Source of the DNA: Aphidius gifuensis
Taxonomy: Eukaryota > Arthropoda > Insecta > Hymenoptera > Braconidae
DNA length: 64,000 bases
Reading direction: 5' to 3'
Assembly (NCBI RefSeq): GCF_014905175.1
Contig: NC_057793.1
Coordinates: forward strand, 7,688,001 to 7,752,000
Below, in pieces: positions 24,701 to 37,517 of this stretch (its first letter is position 1; every line of letters starts with the position of its first letter). The notes beneath the pieces were generated by a model, which worked only from the letters and a program-made list of their open reading frames with translations, did not search any database and was not told the DNA's origin. The translations under genes and the position numbers were made by a program.

Positions 24701-26967
24701 AAATTAAATATAGATTATTTTTTTTTTTTTTTATTTTACATTTTTTTGTTATCTATATTCCATTCACATCTCCGGAAGCATATTGAATCATGACATTAAC
24801 GTATTTAATTACAGCTATATAAATTGAATAATAATTTTGTTAAAAAAAAAAATTATCAACTTATATTTTTTATAAGAAAAAAAAATATTTTCAATTTTAA
24901 AAATATTAAACAACATTATGATTATTAATATTATTATTTAAATTTTCTATTTGTAATTTTTTTAACTGTCATAATTTGATAGATTATTATTCTTAAAAAA
25001 TTATCAAGAATATTTAATTGATACCAAGAAACACCTAATGATATTGTCTCAAGTTGATCGATTAACTAGTTTTTTTTTTTAATTTTATTGTTATTATTAT
25101 GCATATAGATTTTAATGATAAAAAAAAAAAAAATAATTATGCAGTTTTGTCTTGTAAAATACAACAGTTTAGAAAAAACAATTTTTTTTATTTTTTTTTA
25201 GCATTTTGAATGATGCTTTGTAAACCATAAAAATAGGTAGAATAAATTTTTCATATTGATTCGTTTTTAATTGTGTCTTTTTTTTTTTAAAATATTATTT
25301 ATCATTTTTTTTTTTATTTATACTTTAAAAGTATGTAACATTGTTGTTTTAAAAAACAGATAAAAAAAATTTCAATGATAATTATTATATGTCTTAATGA
25401 TGAATGATTAAAAAAAAAAAAAAAATTCTCGTTTTTCTTTTGAATAAATAAAATGAAACACAAAATTAAAAATTATTTTTTCAAATGTATTTGCCATGTT
25501 TTATTACCCAATTAATAGACTATTAATTTTTTTTTTTTTTTAAATTAATATCTGGTTTTTTCTATAAGATAATTTTTCATTTGAAAAAATTTTTAAATAA
25601 AAATATTGGAACAAAGTGATTGATTTAATCTTGACAGAAATTCATTATTTTTTTTTTTTTTTTCATTGCAACCCTTGACTGAGTAATGCATTTAATTTAT
25701 CAAAGTTGAATATGTATTATTTTCCTAGAAAATTCATTAGCCTTCTAAAACGATAAATGTTCATGCATTATTTTTTTTTTCAATATTGTAGTTATTTTAT
25801 GATTATAATATTTGCTCACTAATTGTACATAGTTGAATTTTTCTATAGACAAATATCGTAATTACGTAAAAAAAAATTTATTAAAAATAAAAATAAAATT
25901 GCGTGTGTTACAGTTAAATAAATTCTACTATTTCGAATAATCATTTCTAGCGATAATAATAAAATAAAAACTCATTTAAAATATAACTTTTGTTGGTGAA
26001 ATTTTTTAGTAAATGTATTTATTTTTTTTCCACAACAATAAAATATACAAAATTTATTTAATTTTTATCTTTTTAGTATGCATCTGCATTGCGTTCTTTA
26101 TATGCTGGTGCCCTTTTCACATCCAAAGACTGATTGCGATCCATGGAACAAGAAATGATCATGTTACATCTAAAAACAGCTGGATTGAATATCTCTACAT
26201 CGTATTCACGTACATTTCTGGAATTTTTTACTATGTTTCAACGACAATTAATCCAATTCTTTACAACATAATGTCAAATAAATTTAGAGAAGCATTTATG
26301 GTAAGTTTAACAAAAAAAATATAAATATTATATTAGTTGTTAATTATTGTATTATAAATAGGAAACATTGGCAAGTTGTGGTAATAATAAATCTTCTGAG
26401 GCACCACATGAACAACGTTCATACTCAAGTTTATCAAGATCACATCAAAAAACAATTGGTATGTTTGGTTCACGTACAATTGGTGGTAATGGTGTTGCAC
26501 AAGATAATTCTGATTGTTCTGGTAATTCAAATAATGATGATGGTTCACGTCAAAGTACCTCAGCAGCATGTCAATCAAAAATCGAAACAGTTAAAAATAA
26601 TAAATCGAAAAATATAAAATACAATAAAATTAAAAAATCTAAAAATAATATTATTGAAAATATTGATACTAACTTTGATGATAAAAATGATAATAAATCA
26701 TCAATTATTAGTGTTAAAAAATCACAAATAATTAATGATAATAATGATAATAAAAATAATGTTGTTAAATTTTTAACAAATGGTAAAAATAATTCAAATA
26801 ATTGTAATAAAAAATGGTGGAGATATATTAAATTATTACCAACTAAAAAATCATTTAAATTAACAACAAGATCAACAAATGATAATAATAATGTTGATAT
26901 ACAAAGCAATCGTGAAGAATACTCAATGACATCTTGTTATGTTGATGGTGATCATCGTTTAGTTTAA
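18722..26967 (+). CDS. Pyrokinin/PBAN-type (neuromedin-U-like) neuropeptide GPCR
   Basis: Class A seven-helix receptor, probably Gq-coupled and activated by FxPRL-type peptides; the function is inferred from family resemblance. Exons 18722-19544, 26077-26300 and 26362-26967 join in phase to 550 residues. Visible landmarks: N-terminal sequons NTT and NFS region; TM1 with IGNVSTCIVI; HTATNYYLFSLAISDLLLL (TM2); FGEYFCILRGL with the TM3 Cys; TVERYFAICHPF (ERY in place of DRY); SRAIKLILIIW (TM4); TM5 near IIPMTVITVLYIMIGLKLR; TM6 CIAFFICWCPFHIQR; TM7 TTINPILYNIMS followed by helix-8 NKFREAFM. The intron after KML in the third loop is 6.5 kb. The C-tail of about 200 residues is rich in Asn, Lys and Ser, long for the family. 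A CAPA-receptor identity is the main alternative; HTATNYYLF and SHTMSKLSRAI favour the pyrokinin branch. Confidence 0.85.
19545..26076 (+). other. 6.5-kb intron of the GPCR gene
   Basis: Begins GTAAGT and ends TTTTAG. The content is low-complexity A/T with many long T runs. An open frame at 23944-24177 has a fairly balanced composition around MAPSVNPSNIIND but no family match and no splice context. No repeat copy or RNA gene was recognised. Confidence 0.6.
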
Positions 26968-29135
26968 ATTAATTACGAGTGAAATTATAAAATTATTTTC
27001 TTCAAAATAACTTGAAATTATAATAAAATTATAAAATCGTTTAAAACGAGAAAAAAATAATCAGTAATTTCTTGAAATTACTCGGAATTTCGAAAATCAG
27101 AAAACATCAATGTTTCTTGAATGCCTGCAAATTTTCATGTTGAATTTAAATTTTTTGTCTAATTACATAAAAATCACAAGGTTCTAAAATATTTATAAAA
27201 CTTTTCAAATAAATAAAACCATTTGTTTTTATTTAATAAACAATATTGACTCAAAAATAAACTATATAAAATCAAAATTAATATAAAGCTCAAAAGCTAA
27301 TTTATCGCTATTTTAAAATATAATTATTTAAACACAATAAATACTTTTTTTTATTAAATATAATTTTTTTATTATTGAACATTAAGTTGTAAGTTTAAAA
27401 AAAAAATTTATATGTGTATGTGAAAATGTAAAAATGATTGATAAATTTAATGACGAATGATAAGTCGATGATTGAAAATTATGGATATTTATGAGCTTAA
27501 TACAACTGGGGTCATAATGCCCCTGAACTGATAATTAAAAAAGAAAAAAATAAATTTACATTCAATTTCCGCATCGAATAAATGACGAATGTTATTTACC
27601 AAAGGATAGGCATTGTCATAAATATATACCGATAAATAATAAATTTTATTAATAATTAAAATTATAAGTAAATATATTATTGATATATTTAAGTAATTAA
27701 ATTTCTTTTTTCTTTTTATATTTAAATGTTTTTGTTCTATACATTAAGACTGGTAGCTGTTGTTTTTAATAAATGTTTAAAATATTTAAATAATTATTAA
27801 GTTAAATTTTTTAAATACTAATAATACTGTGATACTATGTTTATTAAAGATGTGTATCTATGAAATTTATTGTACATATATATATGTAATAAAATATTTA
27901 ACAATAAACAATATATTGTTTAGTAATTTAAGAAAAAAAAAAATTTTATTATTAAAATTAACTGGCTAATATTTTTGTTAAATTTAATTTTTTAGGTTTT
28001 TATTAAAATTTTTCTATAAATAATTTCTATTGTTATTTTTAAGTTAAGATTTTTTAAATTTAATTTTAATAAAAAAAAATTATTTTAATTTATATTTGTT
28101 TTATTTATTTTAGTATTTAAAAAAATACTAATAAAATTTTTTTAAATGGTTTATTATTCATAAGTACTTGTGTATTTATAAATAGAAATTTTTTTGATTG
28201 ATCAATCAGACCAAATATATTTGAACATCAACAACCTCAAGTTAATCCATCAATGGTTAAAAGTAATTAGTGTTAACTACATATTTCTAATGATGATCAT
28301 CATCATGATGAAGGACAAATGAAAAAAAATAAAACAAGATTTATTTGTTCACCTCGAGTTTTAACATTTAATTTTATTATATTTCAACAAAATTTATTCA
28401 ATGCAAGGTGACAATTTCTTTATAATACGCCAACATTCTTAAACTATAAAAAATAAAAATAATAGCAATTAATTATTCAAATAAGATAAAAAACAAATAA
28501 ATAAGCCAAAAATTTTTTTGAATTTCAAATTAAAATTTGATTAAAAACTAACATTTTGTCATAGAATTAAATTACTTAAAAATACATAAATGACTTGAAT
28601 GATTGTGCAATTTGTGTATTTGTTTTATGCAATGTTTGATTAATATTTTTTTTTGTTTATTATATTGCTGTCATTTTTTTTTTCTCAATGATAATTACAA
28701 CATTGCTGCCACAAGTTAAATTATGTTAATAAATTCATCAAAGTATACAACAAAAATTAATTTCATAATATCTATAAATAGTTAACAATAAAATTAAAGA
28801 TAAATAATTACTTTATTATTGTTTTTTCTTATTTAATTTATGATTAATAACAAAATGGCAACAATAAATTATCTAGGCAGTTTATATTTATTTAAAAATT
28901 AAATATTATCATTAGCTTAATTTATCTAGATTAATTTAAAGAAAAAAAAACAATTACTGCACATTGTGATAAGAATATTTTAAAATAAAAAAAAATAATA
29001 ATTCAAGGAATGTATACAGAAATAATAAAATATTTCTTGTATTTGTTTTTTCAAGATAAATTGATTTTTGTTTTTTTAAAAAAAACTTTAGGTACTGGTT
29101 TGATAGCCCAACGACAAATAAAATATATGACAATT
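26968..29135. other. 3' flanks of the convergent GPCR and SNX4 genes
   Basis: The two genes converge on this noncoding A/T-rich stretch of 2.2 kb. Polyadenylation-like AATAAA signals occur on both strands. No exon or RNA gene was found. Confidence 0.45.
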
Positions 29136-30943
29136 TTATGGTATACTTTCTAAGCACTGTTTGATATGTTGCCAAGTTTGTAGACCCTGTAAAAAAAAAA
29201 AAGGCAAAAACAAATTTGTCAAACTTGAAATGATATAAATAAAAAAACTTATTTTTTTTTTTTATATTACCTTTCGTGACAGCTTGAATTGGAGGACGCA
29301 ATAAGCAGTTAGTGCCTCTTTGAGATCTAAAACTTTTTGATTCTGAAATCTTTCAATGTCAGCCAAGGCTTTGTTTGTAAACAATCTGTAAAAAAAAAAA
29401 GTAATCCACCAAAATAAATTTAACATGTTGAATAAAAAAAAGTAGAAGAAAATTTAAAGTCAATTTTATTTTATAAATATATCTTACGTTAAATCATCAT
29501 CAACTTGTTTGACATTATCTTGAATCATTGATATTCTTTGTTCCAATTTAGTGACTTTCATTTCTCTAACTTCTTCAGTATCAACAGAACCAAATAATCT
29601 TGACATAATACCAGATTTACCTTGTACTGTTTTATCTTTTTGTTCATATATTGCTTGCAATGTATCACTTGCATCATCTTTATTAACTTGTAATGATTCT
29701 TGACGTTTAACAACAGCTTGTAATGCTGATGCACCAAATAACCATTCTTTTAATTGATCAGCAATTAATTCTTCTTCTTCTAAATGACTATCAATAACAG
29801 AAGCAAGTGAATCAATATAATGACCTGATTTTTGTAAACAATCACCTAATTCTTGTTCAATTGCACTCCATTCACTAAATACACGACCATAATTTGCATG
29901 TAATTTATATAATGCATATTGTCTTTCAGCTAGACGTGCACGTACACGAAGAAGATTATTCAAATTATTCTATAAATATTAAAATAAAATTATTAAAGAA
30001 ATTAATATAATTTTTCTAGTATTTTTTCATTGTTTACCTGAAGTTCAACTGCATATGTTTTAACTTCTTCAAATCTTTTATCAGGATTTTTAAGTCTAAC
30101 AGCAATACTTAAAGCTTTTAATTTTGTTTCAGTCATTTGATGATATGCACTTTCTTTTATACTCTCTTTCCAGCCTTCTCTCATTTGTAAAAAACCCATC
30201 AAGTGTTTATCTTTTGACAGTACTGGATGTGATGATACACGAAGAAGAAAATTCTTTAAAAATAAAAAAAATCATCTTGAGGGTTACAAGTATTTTATTT
30301 GTTTGATTTTATTTACCTCTAGACCAGCTCGACGACGATCAACAAAATCAGGATCAAATGTATCAGTTGTTACTTTTTGCCAAGCATACAATACTTTTTT
30401 TTCTGGCAATGATGGTAATACAACAAATGGATAAGTCACTTCTAAATATGATCTTAACATTTCGAATTCTGTATAACGTCGCCATAGTGAACTTGAATTT
30501 GTCAATGCATCTTCAAAATTATCATCAATAACTCTGTAATAATTGTGTTAATTAAATTAATAATATTAAATTGTTTTTGTTTGTTTTTTAAATATAATTA
30601 ACTAACTTTGTTTCAACAAGATAAACTGTGTAAAATTCACGTAAATTTAAACCACCATTTGCACGTTTTTCAGCTTCAACAATTGATATTTCCATATGAT
30701 CCAACAGAGTATCCTAAAAATAATCAAAAAGAAATATACCACAAACTGATTATTCAATAAATTATTCACAATTGTAAAAAGGAATTATTAAAAATAAAAT
30801 TTGTATGATATATTGATTGAATTAACAAGGTTAAAAAAAATAAAAATAGATAAATAATTTACCTCTTTTTGAATATCCAAACTATCCATGTCATTTGTAT
30901 TTGTTACAATTTGATAATTACCATTTTGAAAAATACCTTCCAT
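29136..30943 (-). CDS. Snx4: Sorting nexin 4 (PX-BAR)
   Basis: Endosomal PX-BAR protein that binds PI3P membranes and recycles cargo from early endosomes to the recycling compartment and in autophagy. Minus-strand exons: 30943-30863, 30713-30607, 30533-30317, 30253-30038, 29969-29488, 29385-29271 and 29186-29136. They total 1269 bases, 422 residues, close to vertebrate SNX4 (about 450). The PX domain covers roughly residues 30-155 with the phosphoinositide-binding SLWRRYTEFEMLRSYL, PSLPEKKVLYAW and DRRRAGLENFLLRV. The C-terminal half is a BAR coiled coil (RLAERQYALYKLH, FSEWSAIEQELGDCL, SRLFGSVDTEEVREMKV). The C-terminus QKVLDLKEALTAYCVLQ and GLQTWQHIKQCLESIP matches the family tail. All junctions are GT-AG and in phase; the gene looks intact. 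Confidence 0.95.
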
Positions 30944-31595
30944 TGTTATAATTATTTATTTAATCAACAAACAATTTTTAGTTATTTTTTTAATTAACAA
31001 AATGTCATTGTTAAATTTTTTTAACTTTATTAATTATAATTTTTAACAAACACAATTAAAATTAATGACAGCTAAAAGGCGTCAACCAATTTGACATATT
31101 TAACTTGTCACTTGTCACGATGATCACGAGAATGACACAAAAAATACAATCAAAATATTTACATAAAAATTAACCGGTAATAATTATGTAATAATTGCTA
31201 ATAAATTATATTAATTTTTAAACTTTAGCTTTGTTTATTTTATTCATTTTTTTCAACAACAATTTTACTGATTATTATTTTATTTATAAAATTGGCAGTT
31301 TTGTTATTTTTATATTCGATGTTTGAACATTTTTGGGTGTCAACCATTTTTATTTATAAATATTTGTTATTTTTTTATTTTTATTATTGTTATTATTTAA
31401 TGTTAGCAGCCATTTTGAATAGAGCGCTTCTAGTGGCAGAAAATTAAACTCATTTGAAATTCGAAATACAATAGTGTACAATAGTAATTTTGACTTGAAA
31501 AAAATTAAATTTAATTATTTTAAATAATTAAAAATCTCATTGAATAATGTAAATTAATATTATATAATTTTAATAATTATTAAAATATTATTTTG
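30944..31595. other. SNX4 upstream region
   Basis: Noncoding sequence upstream of SNX4. It contains a somewhat less A/T-rich patch around 31075-31135 that may be promoter-proximal. No TATA or initiator assignment is secure. Confidence 0.35.
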
Positions 31596-31950
31596 ACTGC
31601 ACTAAAAATTAACTGGCTACGTGATACAGAAATTGGTTTGCAAGTATTCATTGGTACAAGTCGATCAGCAAGTCTCAACAATCTTAAAAAAAAATATTTT
31701 AGATACGGAAGTCTCAATTGCGTAGAAAATCCGGAGAAATCCGGAGAAAATCCGGAGAGATCCGGAGAAATTGTGATATTCTATTAAGAATAAGTGTAAT
31801 TTTACTTTTTTCTAATTTAATTATAATTTATGCGGCATCAGTGTAAAGTTGAGAATTTATAGTCTCCCTATAGAAGCAGAGAATTCGATGATACTTCGCG
31901 TATAATGTCGTTAGCCCGTTGGGCACAGTGTAAAAAACTGCACTAAAAAT
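31596..31950 (+). mobile_element. SINE-like insertion flanked by 14-bp direct repeats
   Basis: The 14-mer ACTGCACTAAAAAT occurs at 31596-31609 and again at 31937-31950, flanking about 327 bp of less A/T-rich DNA. This is the pattern of a target-site duplication. The insert contains four tandem TCCGGAG units (about 31727-31768), the block GTCGTTAGCCCGTTGGGCAC, and ends GTGTAAAAA before the right repeat, like a short A tail. It has no protein-coding capacity. A SINE or truncated retroposon is the best reading; the family is not recognised. Confidence 0.65.
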
Positions 31951-32133
31951 GATAAATAATTAAAATTAAATAAATTATCCAAATTTATTGTGATTTTTTT
32001 TATTTTTTATATAACAATAAAAGTAAAAAAAAAAAAAACAAAAATTTATTTATTTACAATATTAATATTCTTAATACTATTAATTAACGTTTTTTTTTTC
32101 TATATTATTTTCAAAAATATTAATTGAAATTTA

Positions 32134-35100
32134 TTACACTTTTCCTGATGATTTATTTATGGATTCTTTGAGTTTTGATTTTTTATTTGGTATAAATAAT
32201 ACCAAAATTGAACATACTAAAAGAAGAAAAAAAAAATAATTATTTTATTGTAATTATAATAAATTAAATATGCATTTACCTATGCATGCTATTCCAATCA
32301 TTTCAAATGGTCCAAAACAACTTAATTTAAATAGAATTGGAAATGCTAAATTTCCAGTAACAGCACCAAATCTTCCCATCATCATTGTTGATGAAATGGC
32401 CATGGCTCTGTTAAATTAATTATTACATTAATTAGTACGAATAAATAAATAAAAAATTGATAATTATGTTGATTTATTTGGTACCTCAATGCAGTAGGAA
32501 AATTATCAACAATAATATTCATAACAGCAGCTCCACCGATACTTGAAAGAGCAACAAATACTGATGATATTCCTAAAATTCCATTTGAATCCTCAGCCCA
32601 AAATAAACCTCCACAACAAAAACCAGCAGCCAAAAAGCAAAACACTAAAAAAAAATTAATATGTTAGATTGAAAAATATATTGTTAAATGCGTATTTTAT
32701 AAGCTTTATTTTTACTCATTAGTCTTTTTGTTCCAACACAATTAATTAATGAACCAGCTAATGTGTATCCAATGACTCCAGTCAATGCAATGACAATTGA
32801 ATTTAAATAAACAGTAGCATTAAGTACAACCTGCAAAATAAAAATATATATTTAAAAAGTTATTTAATAAATATAATATATAATTTATTTTTCAAAAAAA
32901 AATTTATCATTACTGGTGCACAAAATTCTTCTTTTTGAAGTGTTGCATTAAGTGTATTATTAATATATTGAAATGTTGTGTTTGTTGTTTCAAGCATAAC
33001 ACAAATTGACGGATATGATTCTGATGTTTTATCTGGATGACTAGCTTCATAAGTCTCAATCATTGCAAATAATTGTGGCATCCATAATTTTAATGTGTTT
33101 GATCTAAAAAATAGAAATAATGAAAATTAATTTTCACGTTATTCAGTCATGTGATCATCAAGTTTTATAATCATTAAATTAATCTATGATAAATTAGTTA
33201 AAAAGAAACGAAATATAAGATATTCTAAATAAACTTTATTCAAATTTAAATTAATAAATACAAGATTGATTTAAAAAATTGTAAAATACTTTTATTAATC
33301 ATGATGAACTGAAATTTATTCAATCGAATCATCTAAAAAATAAGCTTCAATTGTTAAAAATATATTGATTAAATTGCCTGATAAATAATGATTTTAAAAA
33401 TACATTTTAAAAATTAAATTCATACCCAATTGTTCCTCCAAATTGTATACAACCAATGAGTATTAATCTGTATACATATGGCTTTAAAAATAATTGTTTC
33501 ATTTGCTTCCAGCCATCATGAAGATTTTCATAGAGACTCTGATTTCCTTGGTTTTTGATAAAATCTTCATCAGATAATTTTGTGATCTGTTTATTTATTT
33601 ATTTTTTTATTTTTTTTTTCAGTAGAAAAACAAAAAAAAAAAAGCTGTTATTATTTAAGTAAAATAAAAAGATAATAAGAAAATTTAAAAATAAAAATAA
33701 TATATACAATGAAATAATTAAAAAATAAAATAATAAAATTTAAAAAAAAATAAATGAATAAATGGCAGTTTATCAATCCCGATACTACCTGTTATTGAGG
33801 AAGACCTGGGGGGATGACTGCATCAAGTGATAATAGTGAGTGTGTGAGATGTTCACAAGATTGAAAAAACACATCATGGATTGAGTGTCAACATCGTCTC
33901 ATCAAATTTTGAGAGGCTGAGATTAAAAGAAATAAGAACATCAGGTGATCCCGTCATAATTTGACGGGTTACCATTGTTCAATTTTCCTCGGGAATCGTT
34001 TTTTTTTTTTTTTTTTTTTCAATTAATTATAATGTATTTATAGTATTAAACTTACCGGATAATGTGATGGATCATTGCCAGTATTTATTGAATAGATACG
34101 ACGAAATATATTTAATGCCTCTTCATTACGTCCTTTTGTTAATAAATATCTTGGACTTTCAGGAAAAAAACTAATTGCAATAAATGCTGATAATTCTGGT
34201 ATTGAACATAGTGCTAAAAATAAACGCCATGACTTGAAATTTATTGCACCATTTAATATTGGGTATTCCCATTTTTGTGGAATAATTAACCATGCTAAAC
34301 CTGTTTTAAAAAAGAAATCCCAAAATAATATTCATCATTATGTTTTAAATAATAATAAAATATTCTTAATGAAATATCAAAGTAAAGAAATAAATTACGA
34401 ATTTATCAAAATTATTTGAATAAATAAAATAAATAAACATTTAATAAAATACATTTAAAAGATGAAAATATTAATAAAAATTAAATTTGAAATAATAATA
34501 ACAGCGAGTCATTACAATACGATGATGAATTAATTAATTTTTAAATAAATTAATTTTCAATTTATCCAAGATATATGGATAATAGTAAATTTGCAAAAAA
34601 AAAAAATAAATTTAAATGGAATTATTTATTTATCTACATACTCTTGTCATAATTATTTTTCGACAAATTTTAAATCATCATAATCATCATTATGTCGACA
34701 TGTTAAACTATGCTTGTATATTATTTTTATAATTATTCATTTTAATTTTAAATATTTCATGACTTTTTATACCAACACAAGCTACATGATATGATTCATT
34801 TTTTTTTCGCGTATATTATCAGGCAGGAAAAATATATTTCGGGATAATTTGACTGGAAGATAACCGCAGAGATGATAAAAATAAAATATAATTTTAGTTT
34901 AATTGTCGTTGTATTATAATAAATTATCATTCATTACTCACATGGTATAGATATACTTCCAAGTGAAAAAACAACCCCTAGCCACATGTAAATTTTAGAT
35001 CTTTGCTTTTCACCATGTACCTCAGCAAGATATGACATCAATGCCGCATAAGGCCCGGATATCCTGATAAGAAAAAAAAAAAAAAAATGTTATACTTTAT

Positions 35101-37517
35101 TAAATAAAATTATTATATATGTTAATATTAATAATTTCAATGTTTTTTTTTCACTATTAAAAATATGTATAATAATATGTATGCCCCAAGTAAAATATTG
35201 AGATCATCATAATTTAATTAATAAAAAATATGTACTTACACAATGCCATTGAGAAACTTGAATAATATTAATAGCCATGAGGCATGTGAGAGTGAACTAG
35301 CAAGACTCAATAAAAAACAACAAAAATATCCAGTTATTAATATATTTTTACGTCCATATGTGTCTGTTAAAAATCCCCATAAAAATGCAGTTACAATCAT
35401 ACCTGAAAATCCATAATTAATATCAATAATTTTTTCATATATTTACAAATTAAATATCATAAATTAATCACAAACTCAATAGCTCATACCCAATCATTGA
35501 TCAATATTTTAAAACATTTAAAAAAAAAATACATATCCATAAAATTACAAACTTTCATTTCATATTTATAAACATAATATTTTTTAAATCCATCAACCAA
35601 TTAAATCACACAATCTAAAATAATAATAATTTTAAAAAATCGACCAACAATTCAAGCATACTATAAATTAAATAATTTGTAAAAAAAAAAAAAAAAAGGA
35701 ATATAAAATAAATTGACCTGCAAATATCATGGAATTTAGTAGACCTTTGTCAAATAATGTCAAACTTAAATCACATTGAGCTGATGGTAACACATATGAC
35801 ATTGATGTTGATCCATAAATACTTGCCCATCCAGCAGGTACAATTGCTAATAAAAGTAAATAATTAAATTTTCCATAACCAGCAGCATTTATAGCTCTTT
35901 CAAAATCAGCTGGACCATCATCTTGGTTTTTTTCAACCTCATCTGTAATTTACAAAAATATTATTATCATATTTTTATCATCAAAAAATTAACAAACAAA
36001 TATCAATTAATTATTTAAAATAATAAGCAATAAGCATTGTTAATAACCTTGAATATCCTTGATCAATCAATTATTTAATTAATCAGATAATCACAAGTTC
36101 ATTTAGTCATGATGAATTAATAATTAAATATATTTTTTTTTATGTCAATCGAACTATTTAAAAAACTAGCAAAACCAGTTATTTACTCTTGATAAAAATT
36201 TCAAACATACTTACAATTATTTTTAATATTTAAAATTAACATTTACTCAATTTATCGATATCAATTTTTTTTTTTTTAAATCACATTTTTATGTTTCTTG
36301 TAATATTTAAATTATTATTATTATTATTTTTTTTTTATCAAGTTTTTATGTTTTTCTGGGCTTGGTAGAAATTATAATACTATTTGTAAAAAACTTGATA
36401 TTCGAAATGACAAATAAATAAACAATGTTAATATTAAAATTACGTTAAACCAGATTAACTTTTTGTTTGAGGAAATAAATAATCATTTATCAGTGATTAT
36501 TAATTTGTTTTAATTAATCACAATCAAGATTATTATTGCATAATCTATTATACATATTGATAAAATTATTTGTTATTTAAATAAAAAATCTTTTACCAAT
36601 GCAAAACATCAAGTTCAATATATGATTTTTTTTTTTAATTGTCTCATAATAAATAAAGAAACCTTTTTTATTTATAAAAAATATAATTAACAATTTAAAT
36701 TAATTGATAAAACAACAAAAAAAATTCAATAATAATAAAGAATGTATTTTTTAAATTTTAAATTTTAACTTGTCACATTTCATCAATAAATTTTCTATTG
36801 AAAAGAAATAAATAAATATACTTTTATCAACCACGATGATCTAAAATTTATCAATTTAAATAAAAAAATAATACGAGTAATTTAAATAAAAAAAAAAAGG
36901 ATAAATAAAGCAAGTGATAAAATATAAGATAATGAAATTTATCTTGGATCATTTGAAGCAAGAAAAAACAAAAATATATCACTTAATTTGATAGAAAAAA
37001 AAAAAAATAAAATAACTCACTGTTGTCGATGAGTGTCTCATTTGAAGAAAACATAATATCACACTGACAACAATGTTTACATAGAAAAAAAAAGAACATG
37101 CAGTATAAATAAAATTTTAATCAATGTTTACCAGAAACGTATATGACAAATAAATATGAAAAATGCACCCACAAATACATTTAAAACACACAATAAATCT
37201 TAAAATAATAATTACAAATAAAGTTAAAAATAATTGATGACTATTAATATTAAATTTCCATTACCAAATGTCGAACAAATATCAATCAAATCCTGCTGAT
37301 TAAGCCAATCAGGCGTATTATCAAAACAGCATCTACTTGAAACTGTTAAAAATTTACATTTAAATATATTATTTATTAATTTATTAATTTCATAAATAGC
37401 TAGCTACTTTATTAACAATTAAAATACCATTAATTAAATTTAAGTTAATTACATTTTTTTTATTATTATAAAATAATTTAAATAAAACTTACCTTGTTTA
37501 TGAATTGAAGGACTCAT
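32134..37517 (-). CDS. SV2-like major facilitator superfamily transporter
   Basis: Twelve-helix MFS membrane protein of the synaptic vesicle glycoprotein 2-like group, which is expanded in insects; substrate unknown. Main form exons (minus): 37517-37493, 37342-37265, 35942-35718, 35402-35240, 35063-34942, 34300-34056, 33586-33426, 33103-32914, 32830-32716, 32644-32485, 32407-32280 and 32216-32134. They total 1695 bases, 564 residues. Landmarks: FERAINAAGYGKFNYLLLL entering TM1; the MFS motif in WGFLTDTYGRKNIL between TM2 and TM3; PYAALMSYLAEVHGEKQRS after TM4; SFFPESPRYLLTKGRNEEAL after TM6; a large loop with Cys and sequons (NTT, NNT, NAT); GSLINCVGTKRLM; NIIVDNFPTALRAMAIS before the last helices. 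A second first exon (37054-37021) also joins in phase. Confidence 0.9.
33760..34020. other. GC-richer intronic island in the SV2-like gene
   Basis: Inside the intron between 34056 and 33586 is a patch of about 240 bp with markedly more G and C than its surroundings. It holds a short hairpin (CCCGTCATAATTTGACGGG, 33950-33968). It is not open in any frame for long and matches no family I recognise. It could be a retroposon remnant or an intronic noncoding RNA. Confidence 0.4.
34383..34860 (+). repeat. Dispersed repeat family, copy D (in an SV2-like intron)
   Basis: Fourth same-strand copy of the repeat at 4287, lying in the 641-bp intron between the exons ending at 34942 and starting at 34300. 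The core is conserved (ACAGCGAGTCATTACAATACG, AAGATATATGGATAATAG, CATCATAATCATCATTATG). It shares ATTACAATACG with copy C where A and B have ATTACAGCACG, and has small deletions near 34600-34640. Confidence 0.85.
37021..37054 (-). CDS. Alternative first coding exon of the SV2-like transporter
   Basis: ATG at 37054 opens MFSSNETLIDN and reads into GTGAGT at 37020. It leaves one base in phase with the common exon at 35942, giving Asn at the junction before EVEKNQDDGP. The distal route (37517 plus 37342-37265) leaves the same phase, so the two starts would give N-termini of about 34 and 11 residues before the shared body. Transcript data would be needed to show which is used. Confidence 0.6.
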
